32,417 nucleotides of DNA from Rhodopirellula sp. (GTDB lineage Bacteria > Planctomycetota > Planctomycetia > Pirellulales > Pirellulaceae). A program made the position numbers and the translations under genes. The DNA lies in assembly GCA_002698965.1 (NCBI GenBank), contig PAAT01000176.1:10432-42848 (forward strand). Direction: 5' to 3'. This document shows positions 21,161-30,230 of this stretch, in pieces (the first letter of the stretch is position 1; every line of letters starts with the position of its first letter). The notes under the pieces were generated by a model. That model worked only from the letters and a program-made list of their open reading frames with translations, was not told the DNA's origin and did not search any database.

Positions 21161-22667
21161 CTACAAGCCTGATGGTGAAACGCTCAAAACATTTATGAAA
21201 GACAACTCTTTCTTTCGTGGAATACGAGGGCCAGTCGGTAGTGGTAAATCTGTTGCGTGTTGCGTAGAAGTTTTTAGACGAGCGTTACAACAACAAAAAA
21301 GTAAAGACGGAATAAGAAAAAGTCGCTGGGCAATTATCCGTAATACTAATCCACAGTTAAGAACTACAACAATTAAAACATGGCTTGATTGGTTTCCTGA
21401 AGATACTTGGGGAAAGTTTATGTGGAGTGTTCCTTATACTCATTGGATTAAACAAGACGACTTAGAGTTAGAAGTCATCTTCCTAGCTTTAGATAGACCC
21501 GAAGATGTTAAGAAACTTTTATCCCTTGAGTTAACTGGCATATGGGTAAATGAAGCTAGGGAGATTCCGAAATCTATTATAGATGCGTGCACAATGAGAG
21601 TAGGTAGATATCCTTCAATGCGTGATGGTGGAGCAACATGGTCAGGAATGATATGCGATACTAATGCTCCTGAAGAAGACCATTGGTGGCCTATCATGTC
21701 AGGTGAAGTTCCAGTTCCAGACCATATCCACCATGAACAAGCACGAATGTTAGTCAAGCCTGATAACTGGAATTTTTATATTCAGCCGTCTGGTATGGAA
21801 GAAGTCTATGATGAAAAGGGTGTTGTTAAAGATTATTTGGTAAATAATAACGCAGAGAACAAAGCAAATTTATTAAAATCATATTATACAAACCTAGTGC
21901 GAGGTAAAACAAAAAGCTGGATTGATGTTTATGTTATGAACAGACTTGGCATGATACAAGAAGGTAAGCCAGTATATGCTGAGTTTAATGCAGAAACACA
22001 CATAGCTAAAGAAGAAATACCGATAGCTGATGGCGTTCCTTTGTTTATAGGAATTGATTTTGGTTTAACTCCAGCCGCAGTATTTGGACAGAAGGTTCGA
22101 GGTCGTTGGCTTATACAATCTGAGATAGTTGCTATTGATATGGGCATTGTAAGATTTGCAGAGTTGTTACGTCAGGAGATTGCTACTCGATTTGGTAACT
22201 TAGAGATATCTATATTTGGTGACCCAGCAGGAGATTTTAGGGCACAGACTGATGAATCTACTCCGTTTCAGATACTAAGGGGTGCTGGATTAAGAGCGAC
22301 ACCAGCACCTAGTAATTCAATAGACTTACGTTTAGAAGCCGTTAGAGGAAGTCTAAACAAAATGGCTGATGGAAAACCAGCGTTTATGATTGATAGGCGT
22401 TGTCCTACATTAATTAAAGGTTTTGAAAGTGGTTATGCTTATAGGCGACTACAAGTAAGTGGAGAACGATTTGATGAGAAGCCTGACAAGAATATGTATT
22501 CTCATATCCATGATGCGTTGCAGTATTTAATGCTGGGTGCTGGAGAAGGAAGGTCATTAATGTCAGGTCATAAACAAGTAAAGGCGTTTAATGCTAGGTC
22601 AGATTATGATGTTTTTCGCAGAAAACCGAAAACACGGGTCAAACAAAGGTTGTGGTCTAGGTTTTAG
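21147..22667 (+). CDS. terL: Terminase large subunit
   Basis: 506 residues with a TTG start at 21147. Walker A GPVGSGKS is at 28-35, Walker B with catalytic Glu at GIWVNEA (131-137), giving the ATPase motor. The RNase H-like nuclease has FIGIDFGLTPA (Asp304) and IFGDPAGDFR (Asp359, Asp363), with a C-terminal HDALQYLML completing the site. It cuts concatemers and drives DNA into the portal. The length is within the usual range. The TTG start is supported by lack of an ATG near the Walker A motif. Confidence 0.95.
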   Translation: MTKFNYKPDGETLKTFMKDNSFFRGIRGPVGSGKSVACCVEVFRRALQQQKSKDGIRKSRWAIIRNTNPQLRTTTIKTWLDWFPEDTWGKFMWSVPYTHWIKQDDLELEVIFLALDRPEDVKKLLSLELTGIWVNEAREIPKSIIDACTMRVGRYPSMRDGGATWSGMICDTNAPEEDHWWPIMSGEVPVPDHIHHEQARMLVKPDNWNFYIQPSGMEEVYDEKGVVKDYLVNNNAENKANLLKSYYTNLVRGKTKSWIDVYVMNRLGMIQEGKPVYAEFNAETHIAKEEIPIADGVPLFIGIDFGLTPAAVFGQKVRGRWLIQSEIVAIDMGIVRFAELLRQEIATRFGNLEISIFGDPAGDFRAQTDESTPFQILRGAGLRATPAPSNSIDLRLEAVRGSLNKMADGKPAFMIDRRCPTLIKGFESGYAYRRLQVSGERFDEKPDKNMYSHIHDALQYLMLGAGEGRSLMSGHKQVKAFNARSDYDVFRRKPKTRVKQRLWSRF

Positions 22668-22670
22668 CTT

Positions 22671-22681
22671 TTTGTGCGTTG
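22671..22681 (+). promoter_or_regulatory. Late motif TTTGTGCGTTG, copy 3 (before portal block)
   Basis: Exact copy 4 bp after the terminase stop, in a 65-bp gap. It continues into TTGCAA (22679-22684); 17 bp later lies TTTGTA, a weak -10. The following gene begins 50 bp downstream. Confidence 0.55.
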
Positions 22682-22732
22682 CAATTTTAGTAATTGTATG
22701 GTTTGTATTTAAATTATTTATAGGAGAATAAT

Positions 22733-22957
22733 ATGTGTTTACCATCACGACCCTCTGCTCCACCACCTCCAGCACCAGACCCAATGGCTATGGAAGCACA
22801 AAGGCAACAACGAGCCGAGAACCAAGCAGTTCGCTCTGAAAGAAAAGCTGACGTTTTAGAAAAAGGTATCCGTCGAGCCAGAGGTGGAAGTGGAAGAAGG
22901 TCATTGCTTTCTAAGACTTCTAAAGGTGGAATGGGTTATTACAACGAATTTTTATAG
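22733..22957 (+). CDS. Small MCLPS/poly-Pro protein before portal
   Basis: 74 residues, ATG after TAGGAGAATAAT. It starts MCLPSRPSAPPPPAP, then a charged helix (MEAQRQQRAENQAVRSERKA) and ends with Gly/Arg-rich RGGSGRRSLLSKTSKGGMGY. Its opening resembles that of the 19788-20126 product. Similar short proteins precede the portal in marine podoviruses; a head-assembly role is possible. Confidence 0.7.
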   Translation: MCLPSRPSAPPPPAPDPMAMEAQRQQRAENQAVRSERKADVLEKGIRRARGGSGRRSLLSKTSKGGMGYYNEFL

Positions 22958-22964
22958 ACATTAG

Positions 22965-24611
22965 ATGTTAACTTATGATGATAAACTTCCCGTTCCGTTG
23001 TTTGCGACTAATACAAAACAAGTCGCTGAACAGTATATCCGTCGTTATGAGAGGGCTAAAAACCATCGTGAAAACTTTGTTCCGTTATTTGAAGAATGTT
23101 ATGAATATGCTTTACCAATGCGTGAGAGCTTTTATCACGAAAGTATTGGTAAGCGTAGAGATGACAAAATCTTTGATGAAACGGCTGTTGTCGGTGTTCA
23201 AGAGTTCGCCTCAAGATTACAAAGTGGACTTGTCCCGAACTTCGCAAGGTGGGCAGACTTCACGGCTGGGTCGGAAGTCCCGAAAGAAGAAAAAGACGAA
23301 ATAAATAATACGCTTGACGAGGTTACTGATTATGTATTTGAAGTAATACAGAATAGTAACTTTGCTCAAGAAGTGCATGAATCCTTTATGGACTTGGCAG
23401 TAGGGACTGGAATACTTGCCGTTAATGAAGGTGATGCAGTTCACCCTATTCAGTTTAATGCGATTCCTTTACCTCATGTTGTATTAGATATTGGGCATGA
23501 TGATAACATAGACCATGTGTTTAGAGTTCGTCATGCAAGATGTGACCAGCTAATGCTAATGTATCCAAAGGCTCAGTTATCTGAAACATTAAAAAAGAAA
23601 TGTCAAAAAGAACCTGATGCTAAAATTGAAATACTTGAAGTGGTCTGTAAAGATTATACTGTCAAGAATGATGATGGTTCTGCTTTATATGCAATCGTCA
23701 TGGAATCAAAAGAGGTTATCTTTCAAGAGCAATACAAAGGTGTGGGCAGTAATCCATATGTATGTTTTCGTTGGGCAAAGTGTGCTGGTGAAGTTTACGG
23801 ACGAGGGCCACTTGTTAATGCTTTAAGTGCAATTAAAACTACCAACCTTACTATTGAGTTGGTGCTTGAAAATGCACAGATGGCGATATCTGGAATCTAT
23901 CAGATGGACGACGACGGAGTAATTAATCCTGATACAATTAATCTCGTGCCCGGAACTATCATTCCGAAAGCTCCTAACAGTTTAGGATTGCAACCCGTAG
24001 CATCTGCTGGTTCGTTTGATGTTGCTAGTCTTGTGTTAAATGATATGAGATTAAATATTAAACGAGCATTGTATAATGATATGCTTGGTGACCCGAACAA
24101 AACACCAGCTAGTGCAACAGAAGTTGCTGAAAGAATGGCTGACTTATCTAGGCGTATTGGTTCTGCTTTTGGTAGATTGCAAGTAGAGTTGGTTCAACCA
24201 GTTTTACAAAGAGTTGTTTACATTCTAAAAAAACAAGGCAGAATAGAAATACCTACTATTAATGGTAGGGAAGTTAAGGTGCGTAGCGTTTCGCCATTGG
24301 CTCAAGCACAACATAACCAAGATATTACTTCTGTTCATAGATTCTTGGAAATGGTGCAAAGAACATTTGGCCCTGAGATATTAAATATATTAATTAACTC
24401 AGAAGAGACTGCCGCTTATTTAGCCAAGAAGTTTGGTGTGCCTGATACTTTAATTAGAGATGCAGAAGAGAGGAGGCAGTTAGTTCAGATGGCACAACAG
24501 ATGGCACAACAACAAGCTATGCAACAAGCTCAAGCACAAACACTTGGCGATAATCCTCAAGCTGATGCACAAGAAGGAATGGTAAGTGGAGAAGAACAAC
24601 AACAAGCCTAA
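22965..24611 (+). CDS. Portal (head-tail connector), T7 gp8-like
   Basis: 548 residues. The N-terminal VAEQYIRRYERAKNHRENFV and the DDKIFDETAVVGVQEFASRL, QSGLVPNFARWADF block are characteristic of T7-type portal proteins. Later YGRGPLVNALSAIKTTNLTI and the helical TPASATEVAERMADLSRRIG segment fit the clip and stem. The Gln-rich C-terminus (QMAQQMAQQQAMQQAQAQ) forms a tail or barrel. It builds the dodecameric ring through which DNA passes. Gene order (terL, portal, scaffold, capsid) agrees. Confidence 0.93.
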   Translation: MLTYDDKLPVPLFATNTKQVAEQYIRRYERAKNHRENFVPLFEECYEYALPMRESFYHESIGKRRDDKIFDETAVVGVQEFASRLQSGLVPNFARWADFTAGSEVPKEEKDEINNTLDEVTDYVFEVIQNSNFAQEVHESFMDLAVGTGILAVNEGDAVHPIQFNAIPLPHVVLDIGHDDNIDHVFRVRHARCDQLMLMYPKAQLSETLKKKCQKEPDAKIEILEVVCKDYTVKNDDGSALYAIVMESKEVIFQEQYKGVGSNPYVCFRWAKCAGEVYGRGPLVNALSAIKTTNLTIELVLENAQMAISGIYQMDDDGVINPDTINLVPGTIIPKAPNSLGLQPVASAGSFDVASLVLNDMRLNIKRALYNDMLGDPNKTPASATEVAERMADLSRRIGSAFGRLQVELVQPVLQRVVYILKKQGRIEIPTINGREVKVRSVSPLAQAQHNQDITSVHRFLEMVQRTFGPEILNILINSEETAAYLAKKFGVPDTLIRDAEERRQLVQMAQQMAQQQAMQQAQAQTLGDNPQADAQEGMVSGEEQQQA

Positions 24612-24852
24612 AATTTGTGTAGACGGAATAACAAGAAGTCCACAACTTGATAGTCAAATCAGCCTTACTTTAGCACAATGCTTTTCTACTGAGTCGGGCA
24701 AAGAAGTGTTAAGGTATTTACGTTCCATAACGATTGAGCTAGTTAATGGAGCAAATGTTTCAACAGATGAATTACGTCATATAGAAGGTCAACGCTATAT
24801 CGTTGGTCTAATAGAAAATCGTATTCAACACGCACATAAGGTGAAAAAATGA
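24586..24852 (+). CDS. Bbp19-like small head-region protein
   Basis: 88 residues. The GTG at 24586 is in the end of the portal gene (26-bp overlap) after AGAAGGAATGGTAA. The sequence LAQCFSTESGKEVLRYLRSI and the end HIEGQRYIVGLIENRIQHAH resemble small Bbp19-type proteins found beside portal genes: F-x-S-x-x-G-x-x-V-L then G-x-R-x-x-V. The role is not known; the overlap with both neighbours suggests co-production with portal and scaffold. Confidence 0.65.
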   Translation: MEKNNNKPKICVDGITRSPQLDSQISLTLAQCFSTESGKEVLRYLRSITIELVNGANVSTDELRHIEGQRYIVGLIENRIQHAHKVKK

Positions 24853-25622
24853 ATGAAGAAAAAGAAGTAACGACTGAAGATGTAGCTGAAGCTACAGAAG
24901 AAGTTGTAGAGCAAGTAGCAGAACAAGCTAGTTCTTTACTGCAAAAAGAAGAAGAAACTCAATCAGGAGAAGTAGAAAGACCTGAATGGTTACCTGAAAA
25001 GTTTAAATCAGTTGAGGATTTTACTAAGTCATATTCTGAACTAGAGTCAATGATTGGTAAAAAAGAAGAGGATATACGCAAGAAAGTAGAAGAAGATATA
25101 CTTTCTCAATCACTAGCAGACAGACCTGAGAATGTTGGTGACTATAAAATTCCTGATTACTTAGATGCTGAACAAGCTACTGATAATAAATTACTACAAT
25201 GGTGGTCTAATCATTCTTATGAAAATGGATTTAGCCAAGATGAATTTGAGCAAGGCATTAACATTTATGTAAATCAAATGCGACAAGGTGAACCAGTTTA
25301 TCAAGATGAAATTAATAAACTTGGGGATAACGCTGAAGCTAGAATAGAAGCCGTTAACTTATTTGCTAATAAACATTTTCAAGGTAGTAGTTGGGACGCA
25401 GTAGAACAACTATGCACAACTGCTGATGGTATAATGGCAATAGAAAGAATGATGGAAAATTCTAAAGCAGAGCCAGTAGCTAATAAAACAAATACTGTAT
25501 CGGCTATGAATGAAGCTGATTTACAATCTATGATGAAAGATGAACGATATCATAACCCAGCAAAACGAGATAACGCTTTTGTAAAACAAGTAGAAGATGG
25601 CTTTAAAAAGCTATATGGATAA
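24849..25622 (+). CDS. Scaffolding protein, T7 gp9-like
   Basis: 257 residues, acidic and helical, with an extended Glu-rich N-terminus (VTTEDVAEATEEVVEQVAEQ) and RPEWLPEKFKSVEDFTKSYS, the typical phrase of T7-like capsid assembly proteins, then ENVGDYKIPDY. The C-terminus (FVKQVEDGFKKLYG) is probably the capsid-binding part. It guides capsid assembly and leaves the mature head. The position between portal and capsid genes agrees; it overlaps both neighbours by 1-4 bp. Confidence 0.88.
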   Translation: MNEEKEVTTEDVAEATEEVVEQVAEQASSLLQKEEETQSGEVERPEWLPEKFKSVEDFTKSYSELESMIGKKEEDIRKKVEEDILSQSLADRPENVGDYKIPDYLDAEQATDNKLLQWWSNHSYENGFSQDEFEQGINIYVNQMRQGEPVYQDEINKLGDNAEARIEAVNLFANKHFQGSSWDAVEQLCTTADGIMAIERMMENSKAEPVANKTNTVSAMNEADLQSMMKDERYHNPAKRDNAFVKQVEDGFKKLYG

Positions 25623-26152
25623 TGAATCGTTTAGAACTCAAGCGAGAAGGACGCTTGTGGTTAACATATGCTGAGTTAGATGACGCATTGAAAATCTCTA
25701 AGAGTCTAAGGCTTAACGACCAAAGAGAGTGTGCAATCCATGATGTTAGTCCTATTGAAGCCTTAACTGAGTCATTCGGTTTAAAAGGCTCTGTTACTTA
25801 TTCTATATTTGTTGATGAAGAAGTCATAGCTATGCTTGGCACAGTTCCGTTTGATGAGGACAATACGAAAGCTAGTGTGTGGTTTCTTGGAACTTATGGT
25901 ATTCAAAAACATTATCGACCATTCTTAAGAGGGTGTAAGGGTGTTATTGAAATACTGCAAGGTGAGTATGAAGAGATAAGTAACGTAGTTCCAGTTGAAC
26001 ATTCTGATACAATTATGTGGTTAATGTGGTGTGGTTTTACCTTTAGAAACGAGACATTTAATATTAATGGATTTGAGATGCTTCGTTTTGTGCGTTGCAG
26101 AAAGATAGAAAGTAATGTTATTAGGATAAAGCAACGGCCTGTGTTTCATTGA
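25622..26152 (+). CDS. GNAT-like internal virion/assembly protein, T7 gp13-like
   Basis: 176 residues. The fold is that of a GNAT acetyltransferase: VTYSIFVDEEVIAMLGTVPF, a central WFLGTYGIQKHYRPFLRG, and EHSDTIMWLMWCGFTF, as in T7 gp13 and related phage proteins. Whether it acetylates anything is unknown. The ATG overlaps the scaffold stop (TAATG). Its last 70 bp contain late motif copy 4. Confidence 0.72.
   Translation: MNRLELKREGRLWLTYAELDDALKISKSLRLNDQRECAIHDVSPIEALTESFGLKGSVTYSIFVDEEVIAMLGTVPFDEDNTKASVWFLGTYGIQKHYRPFLRGCKGVIEILQGEYEEISNVVPVEHSDTIMWLMWCGFTFRNETFNINGFEMLRFVRCRKIESNVIRIKQRPVFH
26087..26097 (+). promoter_or_regulatory. Late motif TTTGTGCGTTG, copy 4 (before major capsid)
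   Basis: Exact copy inside the 3' end of the gp13-like gene, 140 bp upstream of the capsid start. It continues into TTGCAG with TTATTA 17 bp further. Because this copy is inside codons (F-V-R-C), its conservation suggests function beyond coding. It could boost capsid expression. Confidence 0.55.
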
Positions 26153-26236
26153 ATGGCCTCGTAAGAGATAACCATGCTGATATGAGTAATCAGATAACCG
26201 ATAGTTGAAATGTAAACTTTTATTAAGGAGGCTTAA

Positions 26237-27049
26237 TTGGCTAATACTATAGATACAGCTTTTATTAAGCAGTTCGAGAGCGAGGTTCACATGGCATATC
26301 AGCGAATGGGGTCTAAGTTAAGAAACACAGTTCGCATGGTAGCCAATGTTCAAGGCTCTACAGTTCGTTTCCAAAAGATTGGAACTGGGACTGCTTCAAC
26401 GAAAGCTAGAAATGGTATGGTTAGTCCTATGGAACTAACGCATACAAATGTAGAGGCAACTATGGCAGACTACTATGCCGCCGAATACATTGATAAACTT
26501 GATGAACTCAAGACAAACATTGACGAAAGACAAGCAGTAGCGAAAAGTGCCGCCGCCGCTTTGGGTCGTAAGACTGACGAGATTCTTGTAACTGCTATGG
26601 ACGCTGGTGCAAACTCAACTCAGATTAACGATACAAGTGGTGCGTTGGTAAAAGCTGACTTGTTGGCTTTGTTTGAAACTATGGGTTCTGCTGACATTCC
26701 TGAAGATGGTGGACGCTTTTTAGCTATGCACCCTAAAGGATATGCAGACTTGTTTAATATAACAGAGTTCGCTTCATCTGATTTTGTCGGTGACCAGAAT
26801 CTTCCGTTCGCTGGTGGAATGAGTATGAAGGAATTTTTAGGGTTCAAAATCTTCTCTACATCTGCAATTACTGCTGGTAAGAATATCGCTTACCATACCA
26901 GTTCTGTAGGTCTTGGAGTAGGTGCTGATGTATCAACCGAGTTAAACTACATTCCTGAGAAAGTAGCTCACCTCGCAACCTCTATGATGTCAATGGGTTC
27001 AGTTGTTATTGACGACAACGGAATCTATGAAGTCTTAGACAACAACTAG
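26237..27049 (+). CDS. Major capsid protein
   Basis: 270 residues with a TTG start behind a strong TAAGGAGGCTTAA. It begins MANTIDTAFIKQFESEVHMA then YQRMGSKLRNTVRMVANVQG, the opening of a small HK97-type capsid family found in marine podoviruses; RTDEILVTAMDAGA-like helices, LFETMGSADIPEDGGRFLAM and KEFLGFKIFSTSAI follow as expected for the P and A domains. The 84-bp leader after the gp13-like gene and the nearby late motif suggest separate strong transcription. Confidence 0.88.
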   Translation: MANTIDTAFIKQFESEVHMAYQRMGSKLRNTVRMVANVQGSTVRFQKIGTGTASTKARNGMVSPMELTHTNVEATMADYYAAEYIDKLDELKTNIDERQAVAKSAAAALGRKTDEILVTAMDAGANSTQINDTSGALVKADLLALFETMGSADIPEDGGRFLAMHPKGYADLFNITEFASSDFVGDQNLPFAGGMSMKEFLGFKIFSTSAITAGKNIAYHTSSVGLGVGADVSTELNYIPEKVAHLATSMMSMGSVVIDDNGIYEVLDNN

Positions 27050-27060
27050 GAGAATTAGAT

Positions 27061-27330
27061 ATGGCTTATGATAAAGCAAATTTGACTCGACTAGCTGGTG
27101 GTTCGGGTCTAACTCTGTGGCATTACACAACAACCGATACTATTGCTACTGTGAATACTGCTGATTATTTTGCAAATAGTGCTAATATGTTTAACACTAA
27201 TGATGTAATCATTGCAGTAACTTCTACTGGTGGAACACCAGTGGTTACACTCACATATGCAAATAGTGTAACGGCTTCGGCAGTTGATGTCGTGGACGGG
27301 TTAACTGTAACTGCAACAGATAGCGATTAA
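27061..27330 (+). CDS. Head decoration-like protein
   Basis: 89 residues, ATG after AGGAGAATTAGAT. It is Thr/Ala/Val-rich and beta-like (GGSGLTLWHYTTTDTIATVN then TADYFANSANMFNTNDVIIA), with no charged helices, and ends TVTATDSD. Small proteins of this style directly after the capsid gene usually decorate or stabilise the head. It is followed directly by a strong terminator. Confidence 0.75.
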   Translation: MAYDKANLTRLAGGSGLTLWHYTTTDTIATVNTADYFANSANMFNTNDVIIAVTSTGGTPVVTLTYANSVTASAVDVVDGLTVTATDSD

Positions 27331-27361
27331 AAGGAGGGGAGGGTTAACTCCCTCCCTTTTT
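27331..27361 (+). terminator. Intrinsic terminator after capsid and decoration genes
   Basis: A GC-rich stem pairs GGGGAGGG (27336-27343) with CCCTCCC (27350-27356), extended by G-U and A-U pairs, around loop TTAACT. A run of T follows (27357-27361). It also contains the only Shine-Dalgarno-like sequence (AAGGAGG) upstream of the next gene. Confidence 0.78.
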
Positions 27362-27366
27362 ACTGA

Positions 27367-27960
27367 ATGTCCACAGTTAGCACAGTTGCACAATCTGGTA
27401 TTGATATATGTTCAAGAGCATTAATCTTGATAGGTGCGAGTCCTATTACCAGTTTTGCAGATGGCACGACTGAATCTCAAGTAGCAGTTAATGTGTATGA
27501 GGACATTGCACAAGCGTCATTAGTTAATAGTCGTTGGCGTTTTGCTACTAACCAAAGAGTTTTAAATCAATTAACAGATAAGCCTACTGGTAGATGGGCG
27601 ATTGCTCACCAACTACCTACAGATATGATTATGTTACACGCCTTAACTGTTAATGATAATATTATTGAGTATGGTGTATATGGCGATAAAGCGTTTAGTG
27701 ATTCGTCAACAACTGATGAAGTGATTGCTGATTATACATTTAGAGCACAAGAAGCTGATTGGCCTAGTTACTTTACTTTAGCAGTCGAATATAGTTTAGG
27801 AATTGTTTTTGCAACAAGTATTGCAAGAGATGCGTCACTTGCTACACTCATGCAGAATCAAGCAGAAAGAGCTATGGCTAAAGCAAGAACATTAGACTCA
27901 CAACAACAAACTACACGAAAGCTAACAACTTCTCGCTTTATAACAAATAGGAGAAGTTAA
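27367..27960 (+). CDS. Tail tubular protein A, T7 gp11-like
   Basis: 197 residues. IDICSRALILIGASPITSFA then TESQVAVNVYEDIAQASLVN and SRWRFATNQ is the diagnostic N-terminal block of T7-type tail tubular A / adaptor proteins; DWPSYFTLAVEYSLGIVFAT follows. It joins the portal to the nozzle. The ATG has no Shine-Dalgarno within reach; AAGGAGG lies in the terminator stem upstream. It overlaps the next gene by 1 bp. Confidence 0.88.
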   Translation: MSTVSTVAQSGIDICSRALILIGASPITSFADGTTESQVAVNVYEDIAQASLVNSRWRFATNQRVLNQLTDKPTGRWAIAHQLPTDMIMLHALTVNDNIIEYGVYGDKAFSDSSTTDEVIADYTFRAQEADWPSYFTLAVEYSLGIVFATSIARDASLATLMQNQAERAMAKARTLDSQQQTTRKLTTSRFITNRRS

Positions 27961-30230
27961 TGCCTAGAATCAGAGTTCCTATCTCTAACTTCCAGTTTGG
28001 AGAGATAAGTCCGTCACTCGTAAGTAGAACAGATACTAACGTATATATGAATTCGGGTTCTAAAGTAGAGAATTTTTTTTTAAAGAACGAAGGTGGTCTG
28101 CTTAAAAGATTTGGTATTAAAAAGATATACGAGTTTGATACTACTCCTGACTTAGATAATAAAGTTCAACAACACAGACTAGTCCCTTTTATATTTTCTG
28201 ATGATGAAAGATATGTAATTTCATTAGAGAATCAAAAGATAAGATGTTTTCAGATATCGCCTACAGATGGCTCAATCTCTCTTGTTGCTACTATTACTCA
28301 AGATGCAGATGGAAACGCATTACCTTTTACAGATTCAATATTGCACCAACTGACTTATGCACAGTCTGGTGACACAATGTTTATATGTCATAATACTTTT
28401 GCTATCAGGCAATTAAACAGAACAAGTTTAACAGACTTTAATGTTTCATTATTTGCTTTTGAAACTAATACAGATGGCACTCGTATGTTCCAGCCATATC
28501 ATTCTTTTCAAGGTGCTGGTGTTACATTAGACCCATCAGGAACTAGTGGTTCGGTAACGCTTACTACTAGTGCTTCTTACTGGGATATAAGAGGAACGGC
28601 AGTAGGTGGCAACTATCCTGAGTCACTTCATATCGGCACTACTATTAGGTATGCTAAAAAAGAAATAGTAATAACAAGTGTTCAGAGTGAAACTCAAGCA
28701 ACGGGAACAGTTCTTACTGGAACTACATTATCAGTTGATTTAGATTCTGATGCTTTTCGGTCTGTTGATGGAACGGCTGACTTAGAGGTAACGCATATCT
28801 TTCACGGACTAAAGACTAATGATAGTATTACAATATCTAAAGCTGGTGGCATTGCTGGAATTACTGCTAGTAATATTAACGGAACAAGAACAGTTCAAGA
28901 AGTTATAGATGAAAACCATTATGTAATAACTGCTGGTGCTAATGCTAATGCTTCAGTAGATGGAGGTGGTGCTCCAAGAATAACATCACACGCACCAATA
29001 ACTAATTGGGACGAACAATCATATAGCTCTTATCGTGGTTATCCAGCCGCCGTTACATTCCATGAGAATAGATTATGGTTTGGTGGAACGATTGGACAAC
29101 CTGACGGCATATGGGCAAGTCGTTCAAATGAGTATTTTAACTTTAATACTGCTGATGGTGAAGATTCAGACGCATTAAATTTGACTGCTAGTATTGGTGA
29201 GATAAACAGTATTAGGCATATTGTATCAAACAGAGATTTACAAATCTTTACATCTACATCAGAGTTTTATATTCCAGCGTTTAGTAGTGAACCTATAACA
29301 CCTACTAATGCACAAATTAAAAGGCAAACGCCATTTGGAGCAAGTTATGTTCGTCCACAATCTTATGATGGTGCTACTGTTTATATTCAGAAAACTGGTT
29401 CGGTATGTCGGGAATATTTATTCTCAGACGCAGAGGCGGCGTATGTAAGTTCCTCCGTATCATCATTGTCGCCTCATTTAATATCAGACCCAATACAAAT
29501 GACTGTCTTAAATGGTGCATTAAGTCGTCCCGAATCTTATTTGTTTGTTGTTAATCTTGATGGTTCAATGGCTTTGTTTACATCAAACCGAGCAGAGAAA
29601 CGGGCTGGTTGGACAAAGATAACAACAAGTGGTTTGTTTCATAGCATTATTACAATAGACGATAGAGTGTTTATGACTGTTGTTTATAATACTGGTGCTG
29701 GTCAAAAGTTTATATTATGTGAGTTTAGTTCAACAGTTAACTTAGATTTTTCAAATACATTTAGTGGAACGGCTGGTGTTTTTAGTGTAGCTGGTCATTT
29801 TGTAAATGGTGCAGTTGTTGATGTGGTATCAGGCACAGATTACTTGGGAACTTTTACAGTAGCTAGTAATCAGGTAGATGTGTCAGCAGTAGATGCTACT
29901 TTAACTTCTGTTGAAATAGGATTTAAATTTACTGTAACGGCAACAACAATGCCACTTGACGGAGCAATACAAGGAGGCCCTCTTACTGGGCAACCTAGAA
30001 GTGTAAGTAAAGTTATATTGGATATGCGTAATACTCAAAGTGTATCTGTTAATGGAACAGACTTAATACTTCGTCAGGTTACAGATGATTTAAGTTTAGG
30101 TAGGCAATCGGTAACTGGTAAAAAGGAATTTAGATTTCTTGGATATAGTAAAGACCCTGATATAACTATATCACAATCAAGTCCGTTGCCATTAGATATT
30201 AATGGTTTAGTAGCGGAGGTAAGTTTTTAA
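27960..30230 (+). CDS. Tail tubular protein B (nozzle), T7 gp12-like
   Basis: 756 residues, starting MPRIRVPISNFQFGEISPSL then GSKVENFFLKNEGGLLKRFG, the standard opening of T7-type tail tube B proteins. The remainder is beta-rich with YPAAVTFHENRLWFGGTIGQ and PDGIWASRSNEYFNF, also typical. It forms the nozzle of the tail and carries the fibres. The ATG overlaps the preceding stop (TAATG). Confidence 0.92.
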   Translation: MPRIRVPISNFQFGEISPSLVSRTDTNVYMNSGSKVENFFLKNEGGLLKRFGIKKIYEFDTTPDLDNKVQQHRLVPFIFSDDERYVISLENQKIRCFQISPTDGSISLVATITQDADGNALPFTDSILHQLTYAQSGDTMFICHNTFAIRQLNRTSLTDFNVSLFAFETNTDGTRMFQPYHSFQGAGVTLDPSGTSGSVTLTTSASYWDIRGTAVGGNYPESLHIGTTIRYAKKEIVITSVQSETQATGTVLTGTTLSVDLDSDAFRSVDGTADLEVTHIFHGLKTNDSITISKAGGIAGITASNINGTRTVQEVIDENHYVITAGANANASVDGGGAPRITSHAPITNWDEQSYSSYRGYPAAVTFHENRLWFGGTIGQPDGIWASRSNEYFNFNTADGEDSDALNLTASIGEINSIRHIVSNRDLQIFTSTSEFYIPAFSSEPITPTNAQIKRQTPFGASYVRPQSYDGATVYIQKTGSVCREYLFSDAEAAYVSSSVSSLSPHLISDPIQMTVLNGALSRPESYLFVVNLDGSMALFTSNRAEKRAGWTKITTSGLFHSIITIDDRVFMTVVYNTGAGQKFILCEFSSTVNLDFSNTFSGTAGVFSVAGHFVNGAVVDVVSGTDYLGTFTVASNQVDVSAVDATLTSVEIGFKFTVTATTMPLDGAIQGGPLTGQPRSVSKVILDMRNTQSVSVNGTDLILRQVTDDLSLGRQSVTGKKEFRFLGYSKDPDITISQSSPLPLDINGLVAEVSF

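Noticed and set aside
21440..21757. 105-codon minus-strand frame inside the terminase gene
   Set aside because: Antisense of the ATPase-coding region with no independent support.
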